DNA of 64,000 nt, from assembly GCA_963666295.1 (NCBI GenBank), contig OY762707.1, positions 1,054,001 to 1,118,000 of the forward strand, written 5' to 3'. This DNA comes from QZKY01 sp963666295 (GTDB lineage: Bacteria > Pseudomonadota > Gammaproteobacteria > Burkholderiales > Burkholderiaceae_D). Shown piece after piece: positions 16,787 to 24,846 of this stretch. Within the stretch, counting starts at the first letter, position 1. Every line of letters starts with the position of its first letter. The position numbers and the translations under genes are program-made. The notes below the pieces were generated by a model. It was not told the DNA's origin and did not search any database. It was given only the letters and a program-made list of their open reading frames with translations.

Positions 16787-16880
16787 CGCCAGCATACGCA
16801 GACCGACTTACCCACCGCGGCGCGCGTTCGTGGTCTTTTTACTGACCACGCACGCCGCCGTGGATAAGTCTGCGCTGGCG
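16787..16880. repeat. Long imperfect inverted repeat after istB
   Basis: A 94-base near-palindrome starts right after the istB stop. The outer arms CGCCAGC and GCTGGCG, then GCAGAC/GTCTGC, CGGCG blocks and GTGGTC/GACCAC, close on a TTTTTACT loop. It would form a strong hairpin on either strand and may end transcription or block read-through. The rest of the gap up to 17118 holds the IS right end and the AT-rich leader of the displaced alpA region, with no gene. Confidence 0.7.
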
Positions 16881-17060
16881 ATCATCAACGTTCGGCAGCA
16901 CAATTTCGGAGAAAAAGGAGGAAAAAATGCATCCATCGTGACCGACAACAGTACAATTTAGGCGCGCAACACCGCGCACTGCGCAACGGTCACGTTCAAT
17001 CGGAATGAGCGGTCACGTTCGCCGGAATACGCATGTTGCGGCACGAGGAAAGATTAAGAG

Positions 17061-17086
17061 TTGCAAAAAATAAATGTAATTTGCAA
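17061..17086. repeat. TTGCAAA inverted repeat in the former alpA upstream region
   Basis: TTGCAAA at 17061-17067 and TTTGCAA at 17080-17086 are inverted, 12 bp apart, with another TTGCAA at 17111-17116. Before the IS insertion this lay roughly 60-80 bp upstream of alpA, a position suitable for an operator. No function is shown. Confidence 0.35.
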
Positions 17087-17118
17087 TCCGTGAAAAAATC
17101 ACCCCTTAATTGCAAAGG

Positions 17119-17775
17119 TCATCGGTTCAGCAAATTATAAATATCGCTTTCTAGATAGGACGTTGCATAAAGTGCATTGGTGGCTGCTGCTACGTTTGCA
17201 AGCAACTGTGCTCGGTAAAGGCTCTCGTGTAAATTAAAAAAAGTACGTATAAAACGGACTGCCTCTGCATTTTTTCCGCCTTTGGCTAAAACTGGCTGAT
17301 CCTCAATTATTTTTTGAGCACGCTTAGCGACACTTTGCACCAACCAAGACACTGCCAGCTTGTGATCACCGGCATCATCTATGCGCCCCTGATTAGAGTC
17401 ACTAAAATCTTCATAAAAATAAAAACCGTTGAAATTGTTGCCATCAACATGAACCAATTGAACATCAAGTTCATTGACCTCAAGCACCCTTGAAAACTCC
17501 TGAGCCAAATTTTCTATCCTTTTAGAAAGGATCTGTCGATCAGTTGCATTCAATTTTTGGTAAAGAGGAAGGTTGCTTGATGATTTTGCTTGGCGCAAGA
17601 TTATCCATACCCACAGGTCATCACATAAATCGCTTCGTCTTTCATAAGATTGCCACATTGCCACCAACTCAGGTGTCGGCAAAATCAATTTCTGAGCTAT
17701 ATCGTAAACATCATGCTCAGGCCATTTTTGCAAGATTTCATATACACCAATCACAGCTTTAGGCAATTTCTTCAC
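17119..17775 (-). CDS. Hypothetical protein coupled to the integrase
   Basis: A 218-residue soluble protein that I do not recognise. It has aromatic-rich helices (DLCDDLWVWIILRQAK, NNFNGFYFYEDFSD) and no signal or membrane segment. The start is GTG 17775 in a GTGA overlap with the integrase stop, so it is translated with the integrase. Its position between int and alpA would suit an accessory element gene or a cargo gene. Confidence 0.55.
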   Translation of the reverse strand: MKKLPKAVIGVYEILQKWPEHDVYDIAQKLILPTPELVAMWQSYERRSDLCDDLWVWIILRQAKSSSNLPLYQKLNATDRQILSKRIENLAQEFSRVLEVNELDVQLVHVDGNNFNGFYFYEDFSDSNQGRIDDAGDHKLAVSWLVQSVAKRAQKIIEDQPVLAKGGKNAEAVRFIRTFFNLHESLYRAQLLANVAAATNALYATSYLESDIYNLLNR

Positions 17776-19022
17776 AATGCCCCTATGCTCCCGTCATTTT
17801 CGATGGTGCCCAGATAATCCGCCCATTCCTGCATCATCACCTTTCGCTCATCATGAAATTGCGCCCTATCGTAAGCACTATCAATCTTGCTTTTTGGTTT
17901 GTGTGCGAGTTGCCTGTCTGGCACCTCGTGCCTGTAATTCAGTTTTTCCTTGATAGCGCTCATCGCCAATGCACGAAAACCATGACCAGTCATCCTTCCT
18001 TGGTAGCCCATACGTTTTAGGGCCATCAGAATGGCGCCATTGCTCATCGGCTTTTCATGGTCACGCAGGTTTGGGAAAAGATATTTGCCGCGGCCTGTGT
18101 ACCCGTGAAGCTCTTTAAGCAACTCGATTGCTTGTTGTGACAGAAAAACATGGTGATCGTCTTTTACCGGCTTCATTTTGCGCTTGCCCATCTTCATGCG
18201 CTGCCAAGGTATAACCCACTCCCCTGTTTCCAGATTGATCTCAGACCAAGGCGTTTCGATCAATTCACTGGTTCGTATGAACAAAAGCATCATTAAACGC
18301 AAAGCAATTCGCGTTGGCGCATACAGGTTCGATTCATGCTTTTTCATTGCCGCCAGAAACGCAGGCAATTCATCCAGCGTTATTGCGGCATGATGATCTG
18401 GCACAAGGGGTTGCAGTACGTCTTTCAAATCAGCCGGATTAACCGTCGTCAAACCATGCTGTATGGCGTAGCTGAATATCCGCACGCAGAAAGCTTTGGC
18501 TCGGTGCGCAACGTCATGCGCCCTGCGCGCTTCAATCTTGCGCAAAGCCGCAATCATGTTTTGATGAGTGATTTCTGCAACCGGCATTTTTCCGATCTCT
18601 GGAAAAATATCCTTTTCCATCAATCGAACTATCTTGGCCGCCGTGACTTCCTGCCACCTCGCCAGATTATTGGCGTGCCATTCAAGCGCCACTTTCTCAA
18701 AAGTATTGCCCGCCTTGTCCTGCTCAATTCTTTTTACTTTCTTCTTTGCTTCGCCGGGATCTATACCAATGACTAGCTGATCAGCAGCTTCTTTGCGCAA
18801 TTCACGCGCTTTTTCTAGCGAAATAGTCGTTTGCGCCTTACCTGCATAGACGCCTAACGCAAGTGTTTTCTGTTTTCCCGCATAGCGATAAGCCAAGCGC
18901 CAATACTTCGCCCCATCAGGATTTACCAATAAAAACAAGCCTTTACCATCAGTTACCTTGTATGGCTTGTCCTTCGGCTTAGCATTGCGATAAACAGCGT
19001 CCCGATTCTCTTTTTTGGCCAT
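17772..19022 (-). CDS. int: Tyrosine site-specific integrase (P4-like, DUF4102 type)
   Basis: A 416-residue integrase with an N-terminal arm-binding DUF4102-like domain (AKPKDKPYKVTDGKGLFLLV), a central core-binding domain, and a catalytic domain with R250 (IRTSEL), H347-x-x-R350 (HGFR), H374 and the nucleophile Y384 (SAYDRA). All key residues are present. It lies 163 bp from the 3' end of the tRNA-Leu gene and reads away from it, the usual layout of tRNA-targeting elements. The gap holds the right repeat and four TGTTGGTA sites. Confidence 0.92.
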   Translation of the reverse strand: MAKKENRDAVYRNAKPKDKPYKVTDGKGLFLLVNPDGAKYWRLAYRYAGKQKTLALGVYAGKAQTTISLEKARELRKEAADQLVIGIDPGEAKKKVKRIEQDKAGNTFEKVALEWHANNLARWQEVTAAKIVRLMEKDIFPEIGKMPVAEITHQNMIAALRKIEARRAHDVAHRAKAFCVRIFSYAIQHGLTTVNPADLKDVLQPLVPDHHAAITLDELPAFLAAMKKHESNLYAPTRIALRLMMLLFIRTSELIETPWSEINLETGEWVIPWQRMKMGKRKMKPVKDDHHVFLSQQAIELLKELHGYTGRGKYLFPNLRDHEKPMSNGAILMALKRMGYQGRMTGHGFRALAMSAIKEKLNYRHEVPDRQLAHKPKSKIDSAYDRAQFHDERKVMMQEWADYLGTIENDGSIGAL

Positions 19023-19023
19023 T

Positions 19024-19073
19024 TGTTGGTATAAAAATCTGTTGGTATATAAGTACCAACAAATGTACCAACA
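19024..19073. promoter_or_regulatory. Cluster of four TGTTGGTA sites (arm sites and int promoter region)
   Basis: TGTTGGTA at 19024 and 19040, and its complement TACCAACA at 19054 and 19066, all within 50 bp directly upstream of the integrase start. The same motif occurs at the left end of the island. It is likely bound by the integrase or an excisionase and may autoregulate int. Confidence 0.5.
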
Positions 19074-19201
19074 ATTTCACCGGATGCCAATGGACGCTTT
19101 CGGATGGCCTAGAAACAAAAAACCCGCGATTCACTAGGAAATTCGCGGGTTTCTGGACTTTCTCGTACTGCTTAGTAATAATTTTTGGTACCGGGAGCCG
19201 G
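19042..19201. repeat. Right direct repeat (attR-like) overlapping the tRNA-Leu 3' end
   Basis: Partner of 2667-2825. It covers the last 16 bases of the tRNA gene, the tRNA terminator and sequence up to 20 bp before the integrase start. It differs from the left copy at several positions and by one C inside the tRNA end. The intact tRNA is on this side. Confidence 0.85.
19117..19152 (-). terminator. Rho-independent terminator of tRNA-Leu
   Basis: Read on the minus strand, AAACCCGCGAATT pairs with AATCGCGGGTTT and is followed by a T run. It ends the tRNA transcript 34 bases after the CCA. A degraded copy sits in the left repeat at 2742-2776. Confidence 0.75.
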
Positions 19202-19272
19202 AATCGAACCGGCACGGGGTCACCCCCGCGAGATTTTGAGTCTCGTGCGTCTACCAGTTTCGCCATCCCGGC
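19186..19272 (-). tRNA. tRNA-Leu (anticodon CAA)
   Basis: An 87-base class II tRNA with encoded CCA. Acceptor GCCGGGA pairs with TCCCGGT; the D-arm contains TGGTAGACGC; the anticodon stem CGAGA/TCTCG holds the loop CTCAAAA with anticodon CAA, reading UUG; a long variable arm follows; and the T-loop is GTTCGATTCC. Its 3' end is the integration site of the adjacent island and remains complete after insertion. Confidence 0.95.
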
Positions 19273-19334
19273 ACGAGAACGAGGGATTATCACCTATTTA
19301 AACCATTCGAGCAAGACCATGATCCCTGTGAGCC

Positions 19335-19637
19335 TTATAAAGACTGCTCAAGAAGGTTGAAGTGCTCAATTGCTGGTGGCTTGGCAAAGAATGGGCCAAC
19401 AATACCGCGCCACTCAGGGAAGGCGGGCGACTCACGAAAATCGATCGTATGATTTTCAATCGTCTCCCAATACAGCAACAGAATGTAGCGATTCGGCGTT
19501 TCAATACCCCTGTTGATACGATACCCCAAGAAACCTTTGGCCTTGCCAATAACGTTTTTCAACCCGTTTTCCAAGGCCGCCTCGAATTCTTCCTGCTGCC
19601 CAGAATGGATGCGAATATCAACTTGCTCCAGAATCAT
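19335..19637 (-). CDS. ABM-domain (antibiotic biosynthesis monooxygenase-like) protein
   Basis: A 100-residue ferredoxin-like small protein: EQVDIRIHSGQQEEFEAALE, then KGFLGYRINRGIETPNRYIL and the terminal PFFAKPPAIEHFN. This is the ABM/dimeric alpha-beta barrel pattern; members are often quinone-modifying monooxygenases or heme-related enzymes, but the substrate here cannot be read from sequence. AGGGGA precedes ATG 19637. It lies between tRNA-Leu and the lpxC terminator, probably a single-gene transcript. Confidence 0.75.
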   Translation of the reverse strand: MILEQVDIRIHSGQQEEFEAALENGLKNVIGKAKGFLGYRINRGIETPNRYILLLYWETIENHTIDFRESPAFPEWRGIVGPFFAKPPAIEHFNLLEQSL

Positions 19638-19726
19638 TCGTTTCCCCTGTTGAACTCCAAAGGCCGGATTCTATCATTCGATTTCATCACGTTGAAACAA
19701 TTTAGCGCCAGTTAGAACAATTTAAT

Positions 19727-19753
19727 AAAAAAAACCGCGACTAAAGCCGCGGC
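19727..19753 (-). terminator. Rho-independent terminator after lpxC
   Basis: On the minus strand GCCGCGG pairs with (C)CGCGAC-type sequence (stem CCGCGGC/GTCGCGG around TTTA), then TTTTTTTT. It lies about 25 bases after the lpxC stop and closes the division and cell-wall gene run. Confidence 0.8.
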
Positions 19754-19778
19754 ATATAAAGTCAAACACCCCCAAAAA

Positions 19779-20714
19779 TCAGGTGTAACTCCACTCTCTC
19801 ACTGCCTGACCGGCATATGATTCCGGTGCCAATTTTGAATCATCAAAACTGACAATTTCATACGCATCTGGCTGTGTCAGCAACTCACGCAGTAACTGAT
19901 TGTTCAGCGCATGGCCCGATTTGTGTGCTGTGTAACTGGCCAGCAAGGGGTAGCCAACCAGATACAAATCACCAATCGCGTCCAGAATTTTGTGGCGGAC
20001 AAATTCATCGTCATAACGCAGGCCGTCGCGATTTAGCACGCGGAATTCATCCATCACGATAGCGTTTTCCAGTGAACCTCCTTGCGCCAGACCAATGCTG
20101 CGCAGCATCTCGACATCTTGCATGAAGCCGAAAGTCCGTGCACGCGCCACATCGCGAATATAGGAAACCTTTGCAAAGTCCACCTCTGCATGTTGTGCCG
20201 TACCGTCAACCGCCGGATGATTGAAGTCAATCGTAAAGCCAAGCCGGTAGCCGTGATGCGGTTCAAGACGGGCCCATTTTTCATTCTTGCCTTCGCCTTC
20301 GCGTATTTCTACCGGCTTCTTGATGCGAATAAATTTCTTGGCCGCGTTTTGTTCTTCAAGACCGGCCTGTTGCAACAGGTAAACAAAAGAGGCTGCCGAT
20401 CCGTCCATGATCGGAATTTCCTCAGCATCGACATCAATGTACAGATTATCAATTCCCAGGCCCGCGCAAGCGGACATCAAATGCTCCACAGTGGAAAGGC
20501 GCACGCCGTCACGCACTAAAGTGGACGCCATGCGCGTATCGCCTACGTCGGTCGCGCAAACGGGGAAATCAATGATTGGATCGAGGTCAACACGACGAAA
20601 AACGATACCGGTATCCGGCGCAGCCGGACGCAAAGACAGCTCGACTTTCGTGCCGGAATGCAGCCCAATGCCAATCGTTGTGACAATTTGTTTGATGGTA
20701 CGTTGTTTAAGCAT
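19779..20714 (-). CDS. lpxC: UDP-3-O-acyl-N-acetylglucosamine deacetylase
   Basis: A 311-residue zinc deacetylase, the committed step of lipid A synthesis in Gram-negative bacteria. The zinc ligands H78 (STVEHLMSA), H241 and D245 (HKILDAIGD), and the catalytic H268 (HKSGHALNN), are all present, as is the LHSG substrate segment near residue 18. Length is normal. It follows the peroxiredoxin gene by 81 bp and the ftsZ gene beyond that, an order typical of Burkholderiales. Confidence 0.97.
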   Translation of the reverse strand: MLKQRTIKQIVTTIGIGLHSGTKVELSLRPAAPDTGIVFRRVDLDPIIDFPVCATDVGDTRMASTLVRDGVRLSTVEHLMSACAGLGIDNLYIDVDAEEIPIMDGSAASFVYLLQQAGLEEQNAAKKFIRIKKPVEIREGEGKNEKWARLEPHHGYRLGFTIDFNHPAVDGTAQHAEVDFAKVSYIRDVARARTFGFMQDVEMLRSIGLAQGGSLENAIVMDEFRVLNRDGLRYDDEFVRHKILDAIGDLYLVGYPLLASYTAHKSGHALNNQLLRELLTQPDAYEIVSFDDSKLAPESYAGQAVREWSYT

Positions 20715-20795
20715 CGCGGAATTATAGCAACAGAATCATTTGTTTACCAAAGCAGTCATCGCGTTTTTAACGCCATGACTGCAAAAACCGAGGTG

Positions 20796-21302
20796 TCACC
20801 CCAACTGTGTCAGGATCGTATCTGCACCAGACACCTCGTACTTACCACCCTTTTCAATATTCAACTGTTTGACCACACCATCTACCACCAGCATGGAATA
20901 ACGCTGAGAGCGCACGCCCATTCCCGCCTTGGTCAGATCAAACTCCAGCCCGAGCGCTTGAGTGTAAGCGCCACTACCATCAGCCATCATGCGCACCGCA
21001 CCTGCCGCATTCTGGTTACGCCCCCACGCCCCCATGACATACGGATCGTTAACTGAAAGACACCATATTTCGTCTACCCCCCTGGACTTGAGTTCGTCTG
21101 CCTTTTCTATGTAGCCCGGCAAATGCTGCTCGGAACAAGCGGGCGAAAACGCCGCTGGCACACCGAATATGACGATGGTCTTACCTTTGGCCAGATCCGT
21201 TACGGAAAACCGATTCGGCCCAAGGGTACAGCCCGGCGTTTCCATATCGATGTATTCGGACAACTTACCTTCTGGCAGCGAATCTCCAATTGCAATGGTC
21301 AT
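20796..21302 (-). CDS. Peroxiredoxin, Prx5/AhpE-like
   Basis: A 168-residue thiol peroxidase that reduces peroxides in the cytoplasm. The peroxidatic cysteine lies in PAAFSPACSEQHLPGY (residues about 49-64), and the later segment GMGVRSQRYSMLVVDG is characteristic of Prx5. No C-terminal glutaredoxin domain is fused. It sits between ftsZ and lpxC, a neighbourhood conserved in Burkholderiales. It has a good RBS (AGGAGATC) before ATG 21302. Confidence 0.9.
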   Translation of the reverse strand: MTIAIGDSLPEGKLSEYIDMETPGCTLGPNRFSVTDLAKGKTIVIFGVPAAFSPACSEQHLPGYIEKADELKSRGVDEIWCLSVNDPYVMGAWGRNQNAAGAVRMMADGSGAYTQALGLEFDLTKAGMGVRSQRYSMLVVDGVVKQLNIEKGGKYEVSGADTILTQLG

Positions 21303-21421
21303 GATGATCTCCTGGTTAAAATCTTACCGCCTTCAGAAAATGCTGAACACTCGAATGCCTCAAGCCGAAGCAAACAACATGCCTGATATACCGCTCTCCA
21401 ACACCCAACTATTCAGCGAGG

Positions 21422-21453
21422 AAATGATCCGGTCGCTTGTTACTGGATCATTT
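21422..21453 (-). terminator. Possible terminator hairpin after ftsZ
   Basis: A perfect 9-bp inverted repeat AAATGATCC/GGATCATTT with a 14-base loop lies 65 bases past the ftsZ stop. It lacks a long T tract, so it may only attenuate or protect the transcript. The remaining sequence between ftsZ and the peroxiredoxin shows nothing else. Confidence 0.35.
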
Positions 21454-21517
21454 TGCCTATTAGTATGCCCTACACTAAACTTTCCTGCCGAACGAGCCCA
21501 CTGCAAATCGGGTGTTA

Positions 21518-22711
21518 TCAGTCCGCCTGCTTACGCAGAAAGGCCGGAATATCATAGGTTTCCATGCCACTCCTTTCCAACGCACGCACAGTATCGGAAG
21601 CCGATTCGCGACGCCATACGTTAGGCTGTTTTGGTGCTGCATCGAAGGACATCGTTGACATGGCTGTACCCATTTCGCCCTCTCTGGTCGTCATCGCCAT
21701 AATGGGTTCATTATGTGTGCCAGTGCGTACAACGGGCGTACTCACCAATTGTGGCATCTTCTTGGCACGCCCAAGACCGGTTGCCACCACCGTCACACGC
21801 AGGTCTTCGCCCATCTCGTCATCGTAGGCAATGCCTTGTGCAATCGAAGCATCATCTGCCGCAAAGGCCCGCACAGCCGCCATGACTTCCTTGATTTCCT
21901 TACCCTTCAAACCACGACTGGCCGTAATATTCACCAACACACCGCGTGCACCGGAAAGATCAATGCCATCCAGCAAGGGCGATGCCACCGCCTGCTCCGC
22001 GGCAAGGCGCGCACGATCCATACCGGATGCCACAGCCGTTCCCATCATCGCCTTGCCCTGTTCGCCCATGATGGTCTTGACGTCGTTGAAGTCCACATTA
22101 ATGTGACCGGGCACATTGATAATTTCTGCAATGCCCGCCACCGCGTTGTGCAAAACGCTGTCTGCATGCTGCAGCCATTCGATCATGCTATCGTCTTCGT
22201 AGATATCTTCCAGCTTTTCGTTCAGGATGACAATCAGCGAATCCACATGTTTAGACAACTCCTGCAACCCATTGTCGGCAATATCCAGACAACGCTGCCC
22301 TTCATACGAAAACGGCTTGGAAACCACGGCCACCGTTAGTGCGCCCAGTTCCTTGGCGATTTCAGCCACAATCGGCGCGGCGCCGGTACCCGTACCCTTG
22401 CCCATACCCGCCGCCACGAACACCATGTGTGCGCCACGCAATGCATCCTCGATGCGGGAACGCGATTTCTCGGCCAGATCGCGCGCAACATCCGGGCGCA
22501 TGCCTGCACCCAGGCCCGAATCCCCAATCTGGATGATGTTATGCGCCCCTGATTTTGACAGCGCCTGCGCATCCGTATTGGCGGCAATGAACTCAACACC
22601 GGACACGCCTCTGTCGATCATGTGTTGTATCGCATTTCCACCGGCACCGCCCACGCCGACCACCTTGATGACCGTTCCCTGCGCTGCATTTTCAATCATT
22701 TCAAAATTCAT
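21518..22711 (-). CDS. ftsZ: Cell division GTPase FtsZ
   Basis: A 397-residue tubulin homologue that forms the Z ring. The nucleotide-binding GVGGAGGNA (19-27), the NTDAQAL segment, T7-loop region (NVDFNDVKTIM) and the C-terminal peptide DIPAFLRKQ that binds FtsA and ZipA are present. The tubulin signature reads GMGKGTGTG (102-110): a lysine at 105 replaces the usual glycine of GGGTGTG. The codon is AAG, so this is not a reading slip. The start ATG 22711 follows AGGGGAG. Last gene of the division cluster. Confidence 0.97.
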   Translation of the reverse strand: MNFEMIENAAQGTVIKVVGVGGAGGNAIQHMIDRGVSGVEFIAANTDAQALSKSGAHNIIQIGDSGLGAGMRPDVARDLAEKSRSRIEDALRGAHMVFVAAGMGKGTGTGAAPIVAEIAKELGALTVAVVSKPFSYEGQRCLDIADNGLQELSKHVDSLIVILNEKLEDIYEDDSMIEWLQHADSVLHNAVAGIAEIINVPGHINVDFNDVKTIMGEQGKAMMGTAVASGMDRARLAAEQAVASPLLDGIDLSGARGVLVNITASRGLKGKEIKEVMAAVRAFAADDASIAQGIAYDDEMGEDLRVTVVATGLGRAKKMPQLVSTPVVRTGTHNEPIMAMTTREGEMGTAMSTMSFDAAPKQPNVWRRESASDTVRALERSGMETYDIPAFLRKQAD

Positions 22712-22827
22712 GATACTCCCCTTTTAAAATGCGGTTCACAGACCCCAGCCTTCACGCGGTGTGACAACTGACGACTGGTAACTGCGGGTTTACTCAATTA
22801 CCTGAATTACTAAAAACCAAATTCCTG

Positions 22828-24063
22828 CTAAAAATTTCCTTGAAACCATTCCTTCATACGTTGCCAGATCGCCTTGGCCGATCCCTGTTGATGCGCAACT
22901 TTCGAGCCCCGTTGATGATGCCGCTTCGCCTCCAGCAGCAAACCCAGCACAGTTGCATACCGTGGGCTGCGCACCACATCTGACAACTGACCCTGATATT
23001 TCGGTCTCCCCACGCGCGCCTGTTGCAAGAAAACACCTTCTGCCAACGCCGCCATGCCTGGCATTAAGGAAGATCCGCCGGTCAACACGACGCCACCGGA
23101 CAGCACATTCATTTCATAGCCTGCTTCGCGGACGCTCTGGTGCACCATGGCAAACAACTCCTCAACCCGCGGCTCAATTACCGCTGCCAAGGTCTGGCGC
23201 GACAGCATGCGCGGTGCATGATCGCCCAGCCCAGGCACTTCCAGCTTCTCTGCCGGATCAACCAGTGACTGCTTGGCCACGCCATAGCGCAGCTTGATTT
23301 CCTCGGCCTCAGCCGTCGGCGTACGCAGTGCAATGGCAATATCATTCGTAATCTGGTCGCCCGCGATTGGCAGCACCGCCGTATGACGAATCGCGCCTTC
23401 GGAGAAAATCGCCACGTCCGTCGTGCCACCGCCAATATCAACCAGCACGACGCCCAATTCCTTTTCGTCATCCGTCAATACCGCGTCCGACGACGCAATC
23501 GGCTGCAAGACCAGATCACTCACTTCCAGGCCGCAGCGCCGTATGCACTTCACGATGTTTTGCACCGCTGAAACAGCGCCCGTCACAATATGCACGCGCA
23601 CTTCGAGGCGGATACCACTCATGCCAATCGGCTCACGGACGCCATCCTGTCCGTCAACGACAAACTCCTGCCGCAAAGTACCCAGCACTTTCTGGTCAGT
23701 CGGAATATTGACCGCGCGCGCCGTTTCAATCGCGCGCGCCACATCCGTTGGACTGACTTCCTTTTCCTTGATCGCAACCATGCCTGTCGAGTTGAAGCTG
23801 CGAATATGGCTACCCGCGACACCGGTATACACATCACTGATCTTGCAATCGGCCATCAATTCGGCCTCTTCCAGCGCTTTTTGGATCGAATCCACAGTCG
23901 TCTCGATATTGACAACCATGCCCTTTTTCAACCCACGCGACTCGTGTTGACCCATACCGATGATTTCGTGCGAACCATCGGGCATGACTTCAGCCACCAC
24001 CGCCACAACCTTGGATGTGCCGATATCCAGCCCGACGATCAGATTTTTTGAATCCCTAGTCAT
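22828..24063 (-). CDS. ftsA: Cell division protein FtsA
   Basis: A 411-residue actin-like membrane tether for FtsZ. It starts MTRDSKNLIVGLDIGTSKV, with phosphate-1 motif, the SHS2-type 1C domain, phosphate-2 VDIGGGTTDVAIF and the adenosine motif GGVVLTGGSSLMPG. The last residues WQRMKEWFQGNF form the amphipathic membrane-targeting helix. It overlaps the ftsQ stop by 4 bp (ATGA), and 116 bp separate it from ftsZ. Confidence 0.97.
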   Translation of the reverse strand: MTRDSKNLIVGLDIGTSKVVAVVAEVMPDGSHEIIGMGQHESRGLKKGMVVNIETTVDSIQKALEEAELMADCKISDVYTGVAGSHIRSFNSTGMVAIKEKEVSPTDVARAIETARAVNIPTDQKVLGTLRQEFVVDGQDGVREPIGMSGIRLEVRVHIVTGAVSAVQNIVKCIRRCGLEVSDLVLQPIASSDAVLTDDEKELGVVLVDIGGGTTDVAIFSEGAIRHTAVLPIAGDQITNDIAIALRTPTAEAEEIKLRYGVAKQSLVDPAEKLEVPGLGDHAPRMLSRQTLAAVIEPRVEELFAMVHQSVREAGYEMNVLSGGVVLTGGSSLMPGMAALAEGVFLQQARVGRPKYQGQLSDVVRSPRYATVLGLLLEAKRHHQRGSKVAHQQGSAKAIWQRMKEWFQGNF

Positions 24064-24839
24064 ATGCCACGTTTACCGTTGTTATCATTCCTGCCAGCGA
24101 CGGCACGATTAACTGCCAGCGCCAGACCGTTCGAATAGCGCAAATCCATGCTCTGAATCTGCCCCTCAATACCAGCTACCAATTGCGGATAGACATGCGT
24201 CAGGCGTGCTACCAGCGCTTTGAGCGTCCTGCCCTCTTCCTCTCGCCCCAGTTTGACAATTGCCCCATTGTTCAATCTGACCGACCATGCAAAGCGCTCC
24301 GACAAATAAACGGCGGCCGGCGCCAGCTCGATGGGCGCTAGCCAGTCACGTATTTCCTGATAGCGCAGCGCCACATTTTTTTCACTTCCCTTCGGGCCGT
24401 AAAAGGACAGGTGCAAACCCTCATCTTCCGCTTCCGCCAGATTGGCCGTGAATACATCGCCGCGCGTTGACAGCAATTGCCCATCCTCTCCCCAACTTCC
24501 AAGTACCCGGTATTCCTCCAATTCAACCAGCAAGCCATTCGGCCATTGGCGACGCACCGTCGCGCTACGCACCCAGGGCACGCTCTCGAAGGCGGTGCGC
24601 ACGGCGTCCAGATCAACCGTGAAGAAATTTCCCTGAATACGTGGCAATGCCGCATTTCGAATCGTCACCGCATTCGCATGACGCAATTCGGCGTTAGCCT
24701 CACCGTGAACGGTAATGGTCTTGAGTACAAACATCGGTCGCTGTGCCAACCACCACAACCCAGCCGCGAGCAGCGCCAGCATGCACAGCGCGAGCAGTAC
24801 ATTGGTGATCGTGTTCAGCAATTTGACGTCATGCCACAT
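24060..24839 (-). CDS. ftsQ: Cell division protein FtsQ
   Basis: A 259-residue bitopic membrane protein of the divisome FtsQLB complex. A short cytoplasmic tail is followed by one membrane segment (residues about 10-32, VLLALCMLALLAAGLWWLA), then a POTRA domain (FVLKTITVHGEANAELRHAN) and the beta domain. It lies 8 bp downstream of ddl and overlaps ftsA by 4 bp. Confidence 0.95.
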   Translation of the reverse strand: MWHDVKLLNTITNVLLALCMLALLAAGLWWLAQRPMFVLKTITVHGEANAELRHANAVTIRNAALPRIQGNFFTVDLDAVRTAFESVPWVRSATVRRQWPNGLLVELEEYRVLGSWGEDGQLLSTRGDVFTANLAEAEDEGLHLSFYGPKGSEKNVALRYQEIRDWLAPIELAPAAVYLSERFAWSVRLNNGAIVKLGREEEGRTLKALVARLTHVYPQLVAGIEGQIQSMDLRYSNGLALAVNRAVAGRNDNNGKRGI

Positions 24840-24846
24840 CAGGCAA

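Larger units (their letters stand above)
14246..17033 (+). mobile_element. IS21-family insertion sequence with 6-bp target duplication
   Basis: A 2788-bp element flanked by TGTTGC at 14240-14245 and 17034-17039. The ends are TGGGTATTCCGG and, as reverse complement, TGCGTATTCCGG, followed in both by AACGTGACCG. It encodes intact istA and istB. The left end has several subterminal repeats and the right end two, as in other IS21-family elements. It looks complete and recent. It lies between alpA and the integrase operon of the island. Confidence 0.9.
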
